DNA of 62,164 nucleotides from Microbispora corallina. GTDB lineage: Bacteria; Actinomycetota; Actinomycetes; Streptosporangiales; Streptosporangiaceae. Below the pieces are notes generated by a model. That model was given only the letters and a program-made list of their open reading frames with translations, had not been told where the DNA came from and ran no database searches. This document shows, piece after piece, positions 49,349-57,862 of the stretch. The DNA is taken from the NCBI RefSeq assembly GCF_016863035.1, contig NZ_BOOC01000038.1, forward strand, positions 1-62,164, in the 5' to 3' direction. The translations under genes and the position numbers were made by a program. Position 1 is the stretch's first letter. Each line of letters starts with the position of its first letter.

Positions 49349-50507
49349 CGAAGGGCTCCTGTCCCCGGTCCGGGCGGGCACGCGGGCGGAGGCGGCCACG
49401 GCCGACCCCGCCTGGCTGCGTGCCATGCTGGACGCCGAGGTCGGCCTCGCGCGGGCGCAGGCCCGCCTCGGCGTGATCCCGGAGCGGGCCGCCGCGGCCA
49501 TAGCGGCGGCGGCCGCCCCGGAACGCTTCGACGTCGCAGGCCTGGCCCGCCGCGCCAGGGACGCGGGCAATCCCGTCGTGCCGCTGGTCGCGGACCTGCG
49601 GGCCGCCGCGGGCGAGGCGGGCACCTTTCTGCATCACGGGGCGACGAGCCAGGACATCCTCGACACGGCCGCCATGCTGGTGGCCGTACGGACCCGGCGG
49701 TTGATCCTGGCCGACCTCGACCGGGTGCTCGCCGCGCTGGCCCGGCTGGCCGCCGACCACCGCTCCACGCCGATGGCGGGCCGTACGCTCGGGCAGCAGG
49801 CCGTCCCGACCACGTTCGGGCTGAAGGCGGCCGGGTGGCTGGCCGGCTGCGCCGACGCGCGCGACCGCCTGGCGGCGCTGCGTCCGCCGGTGCAGCTCGG
49901 TGGAGCGGCCGGCACGATGGCCGGATACGGGGACGGCGCGCTCGGCCTGCTGCCGTTGTTCGCGGCGGAGACCGGGCTGGCGGAGCCGGTGCTGCCCTGG
50001 CACACGCTGCGCACGCCGGTGACCGACCTGGCCGCCGCGCTCGCCGCCGTCGCGGGGGCGCTCGGCAAGCTCGCCGTCGACGTGATCCTGCTCGCGCAGA
50101 GCGAGGTGGGCGAGGTGGCCGAGCCCTCCGTGCCGGGCCGGGGCGGGTCGTCGGCGATGGCGCACAAGCGCAACCCGGTGCTCGCCACGATGATCCGGGC
50201 AGCCGCGCTGCAGGTGCCCGCCCAGGCGCAGATCCTGCTGGCCTCGCGGGTCGCCGAGCACGAGCGGGCTGCGGGGAGCTGGCACGCCGAGTGGCAGCCG
50301 CTGCGCGAGTGCCTGCGCCTGGCGGGCGGCGCGGCCGAGACGGCCGCCGAACTGGCCGAGGGGCTCGAGGTGTTCCCCGAGCGCATGCGGCGCAACCTCG
50401 ACGAGCTGTGCGCGCTGCTGGCCGAGCACGACGAGGACCTCGGCGTCGGCTCGGCGCCCGCCCTGGTCGACCGGGCGCTGCACCGGCACCGGAGGGACGG
50501 CTCATGA
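49338..50507 (+). CDS. pcaB: 3-carboxy-cis,cis-muconate cycloisomerase
   Basis: 389 residues. The start is TTG 49338, inside the end of pcaG (11-base overlap) and eight bases after GGAGGAGACGG, which decides the start; the resulting N-terminus SSDEGLLSPVRAG fits the family. It belongs to the fumarase/ASL superfamily, with signature PGRGGSSAMAHKRNPVLATM and the catalytic-loop HHGATSQDILDTA. It lactonises 3-carboxymuconate to 4-carboxymuconolactone. It is shorter than the Pseudomonas enzyme (about 450), as usual in actinomycetes. Confidence 0.93.
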   Translation: MSSDEGLLSPVRAGTRAEAATADPAWLRAMLDAEVGLARAQARLGVIPERAAAAIAAAAAPERFDVAGLARRARDAGNPVVPLVADLRAAAGEAGTFLHHGATSQDILDTAAMLVAVRTRRLILADLDRVLAALARLAADHRSTPMAGRTLGQQAVPTTFGLKAAGWLAGCADARDRLAALRPPVQLGGAAGTMAGYGDGALGLLPLFAAETGLAEPVLPWHTLRTPVTDLAAALAAVAGALGKLAVDVILLAQSEVGEVAEPSVPGRGGSSAMAHKRNPVLATMIRAAALQVPAQAQILLASRVAEHERAAGSWHAEWQPLRECLRLAGGAAETAAELAEGLEVFPERMRRNLDELCALLAEHDEDLGVGSAPALVDRALHRHRRDGS

Positions 50508-51259
50508 TCCTGCACCACCGCCTCGACGGGCCGCCGGACGCCCCGGTGGTCGTCCTCGGGCCCTCGCTCGGCACGACGCTGGGGCTGTGGGACCCGCAGG
50601 CGGAGGTGCTCACGCGTACCTGGCGCGTCCTCCGCTACGACCTGCCCGGCCACGGGGGGTCGCCGGCGGCGTCGGGCTTCACCGTGGACGATCTCGCCGC
50701 CGGCGTGCTGACGCTGCTGGACCGGCACGGGCTGGACGCGGTCGCGTACGCGGGGGTGTCGCTGGGCGGGGCGGTCGGGACCGCGCTGGCGCTGCTCGCA
50801 CCCGGCCGGGCCGGCAGCCTCGTCCTGTGCTGCGCCTCCGCCCGGTTCGGCACCCCGGAGAGCTGGCGCGAGCGCGCCGCGCTGGTCCGCAGGGAGGGCA
50901 CGGCGCCGTTGGCGACGGCGCTGAGGTCGCGGTGGTTCACGGCTGCCTTTTCCGAGGCCGAGCGCCACCTCGACACGCTGCGCGGTGTCGATCCGGAGAG
51001 CTACGCCGCGTGCTGCGACGCCCTGGCGGCGTTCGACGCGCGCGGCAGGCTCGGACAGGTCCGCGCCCCGACGCTGGTGATCGCCGGGGCCGAGGACCGG
51101 GCGACCCCGCTCCCGGACGCGGAGGTCCTGGCCGTCGGCATCCCGGCCGCGGAGCTGGTGGTGGTGCCGGGGGCCGCCCACCTGGCCGGTGTGGAACGCC
51201 CGGACGTCGTGACCGCGGCGATCGTCCGGCACCTGCGCGCGACCTGGAGGACGGCGTGA
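50504..51259 (+). CDS. pcaD: 3-oxoadipate enol-lactonase
   Basis: 251 residues from ATG 50504, coupled by four bases to pcaB. Alpha/beta-hydrolase: VVVLGPSLGTTLGLWDPQ forms the oxyanion region, the nucleophile Ser is in YAGVSLGGAVGTALAL, the Asp in VIAGAEDRATPLPDA and the His in VVPGAAHLAGVERPD. It hydrolyses the enol-lactone to 3-oxoadipate. In many actinomycetes PcaD is fused to PcaC (PcaL); here they are separate adjacent genes. Confidence 0.92.
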   Translation: MILHHRLDGPPDAPVVVLGPSLGTTLGLWDPQAEVLTRTWRVLRYDLPGHGGSPAASGFTVDDLAAGVLTLLDRHGLDAVAYAGVSLGGAVGTALALLAPGRAGSLVLCCASARFGTPESWRERAALVRREGTAPLATALRSRWFTAAFSEAERHLDTLRGVDPESYAACCDALAAFDARGRLGQVRAPTLVIAGAEDRATPLPDAEVLAVGIPAAELVVVPGAAHLAGVERPDVVTAAIVRHLRATWRTA

Positions 51260-51624
51260 GTCACGAGGACGGCATGCGGGTGCGCCGGGAGGTGCTGGGC
51301 GACGCGCACGTCGACCGCGCCCAGGCCGCGACCACCGAGTTCACCGCCGACTTCCAGGACCTCATCACCCGGTACGCCTGGGGCGAGATCTGGACCCGGC
51401 CCGGTCTCGACCGCAAGACCCGCAGTTGCGTCACGCTCACCGCCCTGGTGGCGTGCGGGCATATGGAGGAGCTCGCCATGCACGTGCGCGCCGCCCGGCG
51501 CAACGGGCTCACGACCGGCGAGATCAAGGAGGTGCTGCTGCAGACCGCGATCTACTGCGGGGTGCCCGCCGCCAACGCCGCGTTCGCCGTCGCCCAGCGC
51601 GTGCTGGCGCAGGACGACGGATGA
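51256..51624 (+). CDS. pcaC: 4-carboxymuconolactone decarboxylase
   Basis: 122 residues from GTG 51256, overlapping pcaD by four bases. The helical carboxymuconolactone-decarboxylase fold shows FTADFQDLITRYAWGEIW, the catalytic-region motif LTALVACGHMEELAMHVRAA and EIKEVLLQTAIYCGVPAANAA. It decarboxylates 4-carboxymuconolactone to the enol-lactone. It is the last gene of the operon; its separate existence next to pcaD suggests the unfused ancestral order. Confidence 0.92.
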   Translation: MSHEDGMRVRREVLGDAHVDRAQAATTEFTADFQDLITRYAWGEIWTRPGLDRKTRSCVTLTALVACGHMEELAMHVRAARRNGLTTGEIKEVLLQTAIYCGVPAANAAFAVAQRVLAQDDG

Positions 51625-51684
51625 CGTCGCCGGTGGACGCGGCCGGATCGTCGTCTCCGCGTCCGCGTACGGCATAGGGCGCGC

Positions 51685-51747
51685 GCGGGCGCTGCGGCGT
51701 CGTTCAGACCGGGCGTGCGGGCGCCGCGGCGTCGTTCAGACCGGGCG
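51685..51747. repeat. 31-base direct repeat duplicating the end of the CHAT gene
   Basis: Copies at 51685-51715 and 51717-51747 differ at one base and share the 22-base stretch beginning GCGGCGTCGTTCAGACC. The second copy contains the stop codon of the CHAT-STAND gene (minus strand, TGA at 51738-51736). The first copy repeats it just beyond the gene end, so a tandem duplication of the last codons is likely. Confidence 0.8.
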
Positions 51748-54700
51748 CTCGGCCGCCTCGATCCGGTCGAGGACCGCGGCGACCGCGGCGGCGTGGGCCG
51801 GGGTCAGCCCGTCGAGCAACCGCGGCCCCCGCTCCCCCGCGAGCACCTTCGGCAGGGTGTCGACGACGCCTGCCAGCAGGTGGTCGCTCTCCCGGAGGAG
51901 CAGCTCGTCCGCCACGGCCTGGGCCGCGTCGGCGTCCCCGAGCGCCGCCGCCACCGCCCGGAACAGCAGGGTGGCGACGGGCATCGACCGCCACAGCTGG
52001 GCGGGCAGCCGGACGCGTCCGTCGAATACGTCCATCGCCCGGCGGGCGACGGCGAGCTCGGTGACGCCCAGCCCGGACAGCACGCCGCTGTGCCGCTGTC
52101 CCGCCGCGATCGCCCGCAGCGCGGTGATGAGGTCCTGGTAGTCCTCGTTGTCGGCGAACGTCACCCGGACCATGGTCTCGGCCTCGTGGTCGCCGCCGGC
52201 CGCCGCGTGCATGCCCTCCAGGACGGTGTCCCACATGACCAGGTAGGGGGCGAGCTGCGCGACGGCGGCGGGCAGCAGCCGGTGGACGACGACGTCGAAA
52301 GCCTCCTCCTGCTCCCGCGGGGACCCGATCCGGTCGAGCGCCGCGGCGAGCGGGCCGCCCGCCGCGGCGCACAGCTCCGCCGGGGAGGCGGCGACCCGGT
52401 CGGGGACGGCGCCGCTCATCCGGGCGGCCGCCACACGCAGGGTGGTGTCCACGCCCGTCCGGCCGGCCAGGGCCGCGAGGAGCGCCGAGGCGAGCAGGTG
52501 CGTGAGCGACCCGGGCCGGCCCTGGAGGAACCGGAACACCCCGAGATTGTTGTGCGCGATGGCGATGTCGTGGGCGTTGCCCGCCAGGTAGGAGTAGCGC
52601 AGGGCGTCGGCGCCGATGGACAGCGCGGGCTCCTCGTGACCGAGGGCCATCCGGACGGCGGCGAGCGCGCCGAGCGTCTTCCCGAGATACTCCTTGTCCC
52701 GCGCCTTCTCGAACACCTGCCGGCAGTGATGGAGCTCCTGCAGCGCCTCGTCGTGCCGTCCCATGCCGATCAGCACGGCGGAGTTCTCGAAACGCGTCCG
52801 CGCGAGGTCGAGCTCGCTCGCGCCCCGTCGCAGCTGGGACCGTACGATCCGGCCGCCCAGCTCCAGCGACTCCTCGCCTCTGCCGAGGTTGCCGGCCGCG
52901 ACCTGGCCGGACCTCAGCAGCATCTCCCACGCCGCCCAGGGCCTGACCTGGCCGCCCCTCTCGTGTCCACCGGCCTCCGGGGGGCCGCCCGCCTCCTCCA
53001 TCAACCGGTACACCTCGGGCAGGACCTCCTCCGCCCTGCCCAGCGCGAGGAGGATGCGCTGGCGTTGCGCCCGGACGGCGATCCGCATCCACAGGTCACG
53101 CCGGTCGGTGTGCGCGACCGTCCGGTCGGCCAGGGCCAGGGCCTCGGCCACCCGCCCGCTCACCAGCCACATGTCGATCAGGTCGCCGGAGGCCGCCACG
53201 GTCGCCGCGTCGTCCCCCTTCTCCAGGGCGGCCGTGTAGAGGGACGACAGGAGGTCCCCGGCCGCGCGGGAGTCGACCGCCTGCAACGCCCGGGCCAGGT
53301 TCGCCCTGACGGGAATCTCAAGCTCGGTCCCCTCCAGAGCCCCGGCGCACCGGCGGAGCGGCGTCAGCGCCCAGCGGAGCGTCTCCGGGGAGTAGTCCGT
53401 CAGCAGCAGCGGCTCCAGGAGGTACGCGGCCTCCTCCCACATTCCGCTCCGAAGCAGGTAGGGCAGGGCCGTCCTGGCGGCCGCGACGGCCTCCGCCGTG
53501 CTGCCGCCCTCCTCCGCCCGGCGGATCGCCTGGCGGGCCATGACGTCGTGGTCGTGCGCCAGCGACCGGTCCATGCTCTCCCGTACGGCGGGGTCGGCGT
53601 GGTCGCGGATCGCGGCGGCGACGGCCGGGTGAACGCCCAACCTGAGGCCCGGTTCCGCGTCCTCCCCCTCGATGGAGACCAGCCCGTGCCCGACCAGGGG
53701 ACCCGCGGCCTCCACGGCCCTGGGCGTTTCGCCCTCGCCGTACGCCTGCCAGACACCGCTCCACGTCCGGGCGACGGTGTCGGAGGTACGGTCGGCGGGT
53801 TCGAGACAGGCGAGGAAGAGCGCCATGAGGCGCTGCGGGGCGGCGAGCCGGCCGACCACCTCCAGCGTCCACGAGCGCAGGACACTCAGATAGTCGCCCG
53901 CCTGCCCCGCCCACACGCTCTCCGCCATGCCGAGCAGCGGAAGCAGGACCTCGGGCGTGGCCGCCTGCGCGTCGGCGAGCTCCAGCAGCGTCGGATGCCC
54001 GTGCGCCGCCGCCACGACTCTGCGGGCCAGGCCGGCGGCGTACTCGGGCGTGAGCAGCGGCGATCTGCCCGCAGCCAGCATGCCCAGGTTGGGCAGCTCG
54101 GCCGCCAGGAGGGCGGCCTCCGCCTCCGGGAGCGTGTCCACGGTCTCGACGAGGACGCGGTCCGGGTCGACCGCCGCCGGCCGATGACGGGACGTGAGGA
54201 CGGTTCTGGCCGGTCCCGTGTGCCCGGTGAGCATGTCGACGAGCAGCCGCCAGCGCTCGTCACGCCACTCCCCGCCGGCGTCGAGCAGCGGCTCGCAGCC
54301 GTCGACGACGAGCAGCAGCCGCTTCTCGCCGAACCTGGCCGCGAGCCCCCGCTGCTCGACGGCGAGGCTCGCCGCGTCGCCGAGGAGCTCGACGAAGCGC
54401 AGGCCGTCCACGGCCTGTTCCATCGCGATCACCAGGTCGGCCAGCGTGATGAGCGGATCGGCGGGCTCGTCCGGGACGCCGAACCACACGACCTGGTCGA
54501 ATCCGCCCGCGTGCAGGTGGGCGAGCTCCTGCGCGCACGACGACTTGCCGGCTCCGGCCATCCCGTGGAAGAGCACAGCCGGGAGCCCGCTGCCGGGGGC
54601 GAGGGCCCGGCTGGCGCGGGACATCATGCCGACCCTGCCCACGAAGCGCTCCGGCGGGCCCGGGATGCCGGCGGTGAGCGGCGGCCGGGCGTCCCCGGCC

Positions 54701-55800
54701 GGCGCGGTCAGGCGGACGGCCGCGGCGTCCCGCCCGAACACGGTGACACCGGCGGCCGACGGCGCGTGCCGGGGATCCGGACCGGCTCTGACGGGGGACA
54801 GGGCCTCGGCCAGGGAGAGCCCCTCGTCGAGGAGCGCGGCGAACAGGTCTTCGGCGAGCCCGGCGGCGAACGGCTCGGCCACCGGGAACCGCATGCCGAT
54901 GACCGGGCAGCCGAGCCGCTCCGCGAGTGCGGGCGCGACCCCGGGAGAGCGCCGGTAGACCTGCAGGTAGCCCTGCCCCCCGGGATCGGTGAGCCGGAGG
55001 AGCTCCGCCCGGGCCTCGTGCGTGGCCGACTCGCACGCGGACGCGAACACCAGGCGCGTCACCCCGCTCAGCGGCGCGAGCAGCTCGGCCAGGTCGTCAC
55101 CAGAGACGGGGTCCCGCCCGCCGTCCTCCGCCTCCAGGGTGATGAGGCCGCCGCTCCCGTGCCCCGACAGGTGCAGCACGTCCCACCCGCCCTCGGAGAT
55201 CGCCTCCGCCAGGCGCCGCCGGGTGACGCCGTACTGCAGCACGCGCAGCTCCACGTCCCGCCCGCCGGCCCTGAGCCGCTCCACCAGGCCGGCGATGCGG
55301 CGGCGCTCGCGGCGCAGGTTCATCGCGGCCGTCACGTCGGGCAGGCTGAACAGCGCGAGGATCCGCGCCCCTCGCCCGCCGCCGATGCGGACGGCCGGGA
55401 AGCCGAGGTCCATGCAGACGGTCACGCCGAGGGCGCGCAGCGGCAGCTCCAGAGGGAGGAAGGCGAGCGCGTGCGCCTGTCCGGGAAGCCGGATGTCGAC
55501 CTCGCAGGGGGCCAGGCGCGCGAGAGCGCCGGTCAGCGGGCCGTACGCGTGCTCGTCGACCCACGCGGCGACCTGCGCGATGATCTCCTCGGCACCGGCC
55601 TGCCGGTCGTCGTACGGTCCCGCGTAGCGGCGCAGGTAGCCGTGGAGATCGGTGAAGGCGTCGTAGCGCCAGTCGTCGCCCGGCAGCGCCGCGCGCCGCT
55701 CCCCCAGCGCCCGCCCGTCCGCGTCGCGCAGCGTCCAGTGCCACTCCATCCCCGAGTCGGTGCGCAGGAAGTCGCGGACCTCCAACCGCAGCGTCTCCAC
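51736..55800 (-). CDS. CHAT protease-STAND NTPase-TPR protein
   Basis: 1354 residues from the GTG at 55800 (GGGAGGGGAGG upstream); a further-upstream TTG at 55875 lacks support. Residues 1-110 are a lead-in typical of actinobacterial CHAT proteins (TLRLEVRDFLRTDS). The CHAT caspase-like domain (about 115-370) keeps the catalytic pair: His214 in VLHLSGHGSGG and Cys256 in VFASACESATHEA. A STAND/NB-ARC NTPase follows (Walker A GMAGAGKS, 413-420; Walker B RLLLVVDGCE). TPR-like helical repeats fill the remaining 700 residues. Such proteins act as sensor-effectors that are proteolytically activated on ligand binding. It is divergent from a tiny leaderless gene and a membrane protein, and the three form a likely functional unit. 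The target protein is unknown. Confidence 0.85.
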   Translation of the reverse strand: METLRLEVRDFLRTDSGMEWHWTLRDADGRALGERRAALPGDDWRYDAFTDLHGYLRRYAGPYDDRQAGAEEIIAQVAAWVDEHAYGPLTGALARLAPCEVDIRLPGQAHALAFLPLELPLRALGVTVCMDLGFPAVRIGGGRGARILALFSLPDVTAAMNLRRERRRIAGLVERLRAGGRDVELRVLQYGVTRRRLAEAISEGGWDVLHLSGHGSGGLITLEAEDGGRDPVSGDDLAELLAPLSGVTRLVFASACESATHEARAELLRLTDPGGQGYLQVYRRSPGVAPALAERLGCPVIGMRFPVAEPFAAGLAEDLFAALLDEGLSLAEALSPVRAGPDPRHAPSAAGVTVFGRDAAAVRLTAPAGDARPPLTAGIPGPPERFVGRVGMMSRASRALAPGSGLPAVLFHGMAGAGKSSCAQELAHLHAGGFDQVVWFGVPDEPADPLITLADLVIAMEQAVDGLRFVELLGDAASLAVEQRGLAARFGEKRLLLVVDGCEPLLDAGGEWRDERWRLLVDMLTGHTGPARTVLTSRHRPAAVDPDRVLVETVDTLPEAEAALLAAELPNLGMLAAGRSPLLTPEYAAGLARRVVAAAHGHPTLLELADAQAATPEVLLPLLGMAESVWAGQAGDYLSVLRSWTLEVVGRLAAPQRLMALFLACLEPADRTSDTVARTWSGVWQAYGEGETPRAVEAAGPLVGHGLVSIEGEDAEPGLRLGVHPAVAAAIRDHADPAVRESMDRSLAHDHDVMARQAIRRAEEGGSTAEAVAAARTALPYLLRSGMWEEAAYLLEPLLLTDYSPETLRWALTPLRRCAGALEGTELEIPVRANLARALQAVDSRAAGDLLSSLYTAALEKGDDAATVAASGDLIDMWLVSGRVAEALALADRTVAHTDRRDLWMRIAVRAQRQRILLALGRAEEVLPEVYRLMEEAGGPPEAGGHERGGQVRPWAAWEMLLRSGQVAAGNLGRGEESLELGGRIVRSQLRRGASELDLARTRFENSAVLIGMGRHDEALQELHHCRQVFEKARDKEYLGKTLGALAAVRMALGHEEPALSIGADALRYSYLAGNAHDIAIAHNNLGVFRFLQGRPGSLTHLLASALLAALAGRTGVDTTLRVAAARMSGAVPDRVAASPAELCAAAGGPLAAALDRIGSPREQEEAFDVVVHRLLPAAVAQLAPYLVMWDTVLEGMHAAAGGDHEAETMVRVTFADNEDYQDLITALRAIAAGQRHSGVLSGLGVTELAVARRAMDVFDGRVRLPAQLWRSMPVATLLFRAVAAALGDADAAQAVADELLLRESDHLLAGVVDTLPKVLAGERGPRLLDGLTPAHAAAVAAVLDRIEAAERPV

Positions 55801-55863
55801 CGGCTGCCTCCCCTCCCCGACCCTCCCCGAACGGACTCTCGCACACCCCTCGCGAGCCTGGAA

Positions 55864-55869
55864 TACTCT
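55864..55869 (+). promoter_or_regulatory. Putative -10 element for the leaderless 55-residue gene
   Basis: TACTCT fits TANNNT, and the ATG at 55875 lies five bases beyond it, the position expected for transcription start on its first base. No ribosome-binding site precedes the ATG, consistent with a leaderless mRNA. Confidence 0.5.
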
Positions 55870-55874
55870 GGCCA

Positions 55875-56042
55875 ATGGGGAACCCGCCCGAGCAGACGCC
55901 CGCCGTCAACGCCCTGCGGATCAGCGAGACCGGGGAAGTGGAGTTCTACGACGGCAGCGCCTGGCAGCCCTACCTGGAGCTGTCGGACGACGGTCCCGGC
56001 CCGGGCCCCGTGGTCAAGGACGAGGGGCACGACGACCGGTGA
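55875..56042 (+). CDS. 55-residue acidic protein next to the CHAT gene
   Basis: ATG 55875 to TGA 56040-56042. The sequence contains ALRISETGEVEFYDGSAWQP, a Gly-Asp-rich turn with conserved-looking Trp and Tyr, and an acidic tail. I recall similar EVEFYDGxxW mini-proteins beside CHAT genes in other actinomycetes, but cannot verify it here. It is probably leaderless and is coupled to the membrane-protein gene (GTGA 56039-56042). It might be a substrate, adaptor or inhibitor of the CHAT protease; this is inference. Confidence 0.7.
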   Translation: MGNPPEQTPAVNALRISETGEVEFYDGSAWQPYLELSDDGPGPGPVVKDEGHDDR

Positions 56043-56740
56043 CCTCTCCCCCGTCGCGGCCGGACGTCGAGCAGACGCTGCCGTCCCCACTGGACTCGAT
56101 CCCCGACCTGCGCGCGGCCGCCAAATGGATCCTCGCCTCCGCGGGCGCGGTCGGGGCCGCGCTCCTCGGCGGCGGCCCGCTCGTCGCCATCGGCAAGGTG
56201 CCCGATGCCGGCCACGCGGCCCTGGCGGGCCTCGGCCTGCTCGTCGCGCTCTGCGGGGTCGGCTGGGCGATCTGGCGCACCAGCGACGTGCTGATCCCGC
56301 CCATCACGACACTCGCCACCTTGGACGAGCCCGAGCTCCGGCCGCTTCGCGAACTCATCGCCCGCTCGCCCGAGGCCTTCTACGGCTCGGTGGCCCGCGA
56401 CGTGGCCGGCCTCACGCGGCACCGGCAGATCGCGGCCGGCCTGCGGGCCAAGCTCGCCGAGGAGGGCGATCCCGCACGGCGCCGCGCCTGGGAGAGCGCC
56501 CTGGAGCGGACCCGCGCCAACATCGCGATCACCGACGCCTACCAGCGCCGTCTGCTCGACTTCATCCACGTCTGGCAGATCCACGCGAAGCTCCGCCGCG
56601 CCCGCGCGCACACGCTGCTGGCCGGCGTGGTCGTCGCCGTCGGCGCGACCGTGTTCATGCTCGCCACTGCCGAGCCGGCGCACCCCGGCGGCCCCGCCAC
56701 TCCGGCCGCGACCCCCTCGGTGAGTACGGCGGCCACCTGA
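56039..56740 (+). CDS. Three-helix membrane protein of the CHAT module (hypothetical)
   Basis: 233 residues from GTG 56039, overlapping the 55-residue gene by four bases. Two adjacent N-terminal membrane helices (WILASAGAVGAALLGGGPLVAIG and ALAGLGLLVALCGVGWAIW) are followed by a cytoplasmic helical region of about 110 residues (PELRPLRELIARSPEAFYGS, RRRAWESALERTRANIAITD). A third membrane helix (TLLAGVVVAVGATVFMLAT) and a short Pro/Thr tail complete the chain. No named family is recognised. Its position suggests a membrane effector or anchor acting with the CHAT protein. Confidence 0.7.
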   Translation: MTSPPSRPDVEQTLPSPLDSIPDLRAAAKWILASAGAVGAALLGGGPLVAIGKVPDAGHAALAGLGLLVALCGVGWAIWRTSDVLIPPITTLATLDEPELRPLRELIARSPEAFYGSVARDVAGLTRHRQIAAGLRAKLAEEGDPARRRAWESALERTRANIAITDAYQRRLLDFIHVWQIHAKLRRARAHTLLAGVVVAVGATVFMLATAEPAHPGGPATPAATPSVSTAAT

Positions 56741-56742
56741 AG

Positions 56743-57651
56743 TCAGCGCGCCGGGTCGCGCGCGTCCGTGCCGGTGCCCCGGTCGGCGGGTTCGGGGTCG
56801 TGCCGGCCGCCGAGCATGTCGAGCAGGACCATGGCGTCGTGGTCGGGGCTCGCGACGTCGGCGTAGTAGACCACCAGGCGATGGCCGGGTGTGCCGTCGA
56901 GCTGCATGGACTGGTAGCCGAGCGTGAGGTCGCCGACCTCCGGGTGGACGAAGTGCTTCGTGCCAGGGCGATGGGCGCGGACGTCGTAGCGCTCCCACAG
57001 CTTGGCGAAGTCGGCGCTCTTCAACAGCAGCTCCCCGACGAGCTGGGCGAGGTCGGGGGCGTCGGGGTCGGTGCCGGCCAGGGCGCGCAGGCGTGCGACG
57101 CAGCTGCGGATCCGGGTGTCCCAGTCGGGGAACAGGCCGCGGGCGGCGGGGTGGAGGAAGTAGTAGCGGGCGAGGTTGCGCTGCTTCACCGGCCAGCCCT
57201 CCATGCCCGCGTAGAGGTGCAGGCCGCCGGAGTTGGCGGCGAGGACGTCGAGGGTCCGGCTCAGGACGTAGGCGGGGCTCGGCCGCAGGTTCTCCAGCAG
57301 AAGCGCGACCCCGGGCCGCACCGCGCGGCTGGGCGCGGTGGGCGGCTCGGAGGCGTTCCTCGCGGCCCGGGCGGCCAGCCGGCGCAGATGCTCGTGTTCG
57401 TCGCCCTCCAGGCGGAGCGCGCGGGCCAGGGAGTCGACGACGGCGGGGCTGGGATGGGTCTCCTTACCGCGTTCCAGCCGGGTGTAGTAGTCGATGCTGA
57501 CCCCCGCGAGAGTGGCGAGCTCCTCGCGGCGCAGCCCGGGGGTACGGCGAAGCCCCGGGCCTGCGGGGAGGCCGACCCGCTCGGGGGTGAGCTGGGTGCG
57601 GCGGGCGCGCAGGAACCCCGCCAGATCATTTCTTTGCTGGTCAGAGCTCAC
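56743..57651 (-). CDS. XRE-family regulator with MmyB-like ligand domain
   Basis: 302 residues from the GTG at 57651. The HTH is GLRREELATLAGVSIDYYTRLERGKETHPS (about 39-68). The C-terminal PAS-like MmyB domain has ALLLENLRPSPAYVLSRTLDVLAAN, NLARYYFLHPAARGLFPDWD and FVHPEVGDLTLGYQSMQLDG. This architecture is abundant in actinomycetes and often controls a divergent oxidoreductase, as here with the aldo/keto reductase 211 bases away. Its 3' end faces the CHAT-module membrane protein (two-base gap, convergent). Confidence 0.88.
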   Translation of the reverse strand: MSSDQQRNDLAGFLRARRTQLTPERVGLPAGPGLRRTPGLRREELATLAGVSIDYYTRLERGKETHPSPAVVDSLARALRLEGDEHEHLRRLAARAARNASEPPTAPSRAVRPGVALLLENLRPSPAYVLSRTLDVLAANSGGLHLYAGMEGWPVKQRNLARYYFLHPAARGLFPDWDTRIRSCVARLRALAGTDPDAPDLAQLVGELLLKSADFAKLWERYDVRAHRPGTKHFVHPEVGDLTLGYQSMQLDGTPGHRLVVYYADVASPDHDAMVLLDMLGGRHDPEPADRGTGTDARDPAR

Positions 57652-57862
57652 TCAGCCAGTGTGCCAGCCCGCTGACCGGGTTGAGCCGGCCGTGGGGGGC
57701 CCTGTCACAGCCTGGCACGCCGCTCCCCTGCACGGCACGGCCTGCAACGCGACGCCGGGAGGCGTGAGGGTGAGGAGGCCGCACGGGACCTCGGTCCCCC
57801 GGCGGCTCCTTCGGGGCTGCGGCCACGCAGCCCCCCGGCTCCCGTACGAAGGCGGAGACAGC

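Noticed and set aside
51715..57675. A 1986-codon open frame on the plus strand, antisense to the CHAT and XRE genes
   Set aside because: Its translation is Arg/Pro/Gly-rich with no domain, and it lies opposite strongly supported genes. In very high-GC DNA the third-position bias of the real strand removes stops from the opposite frame.
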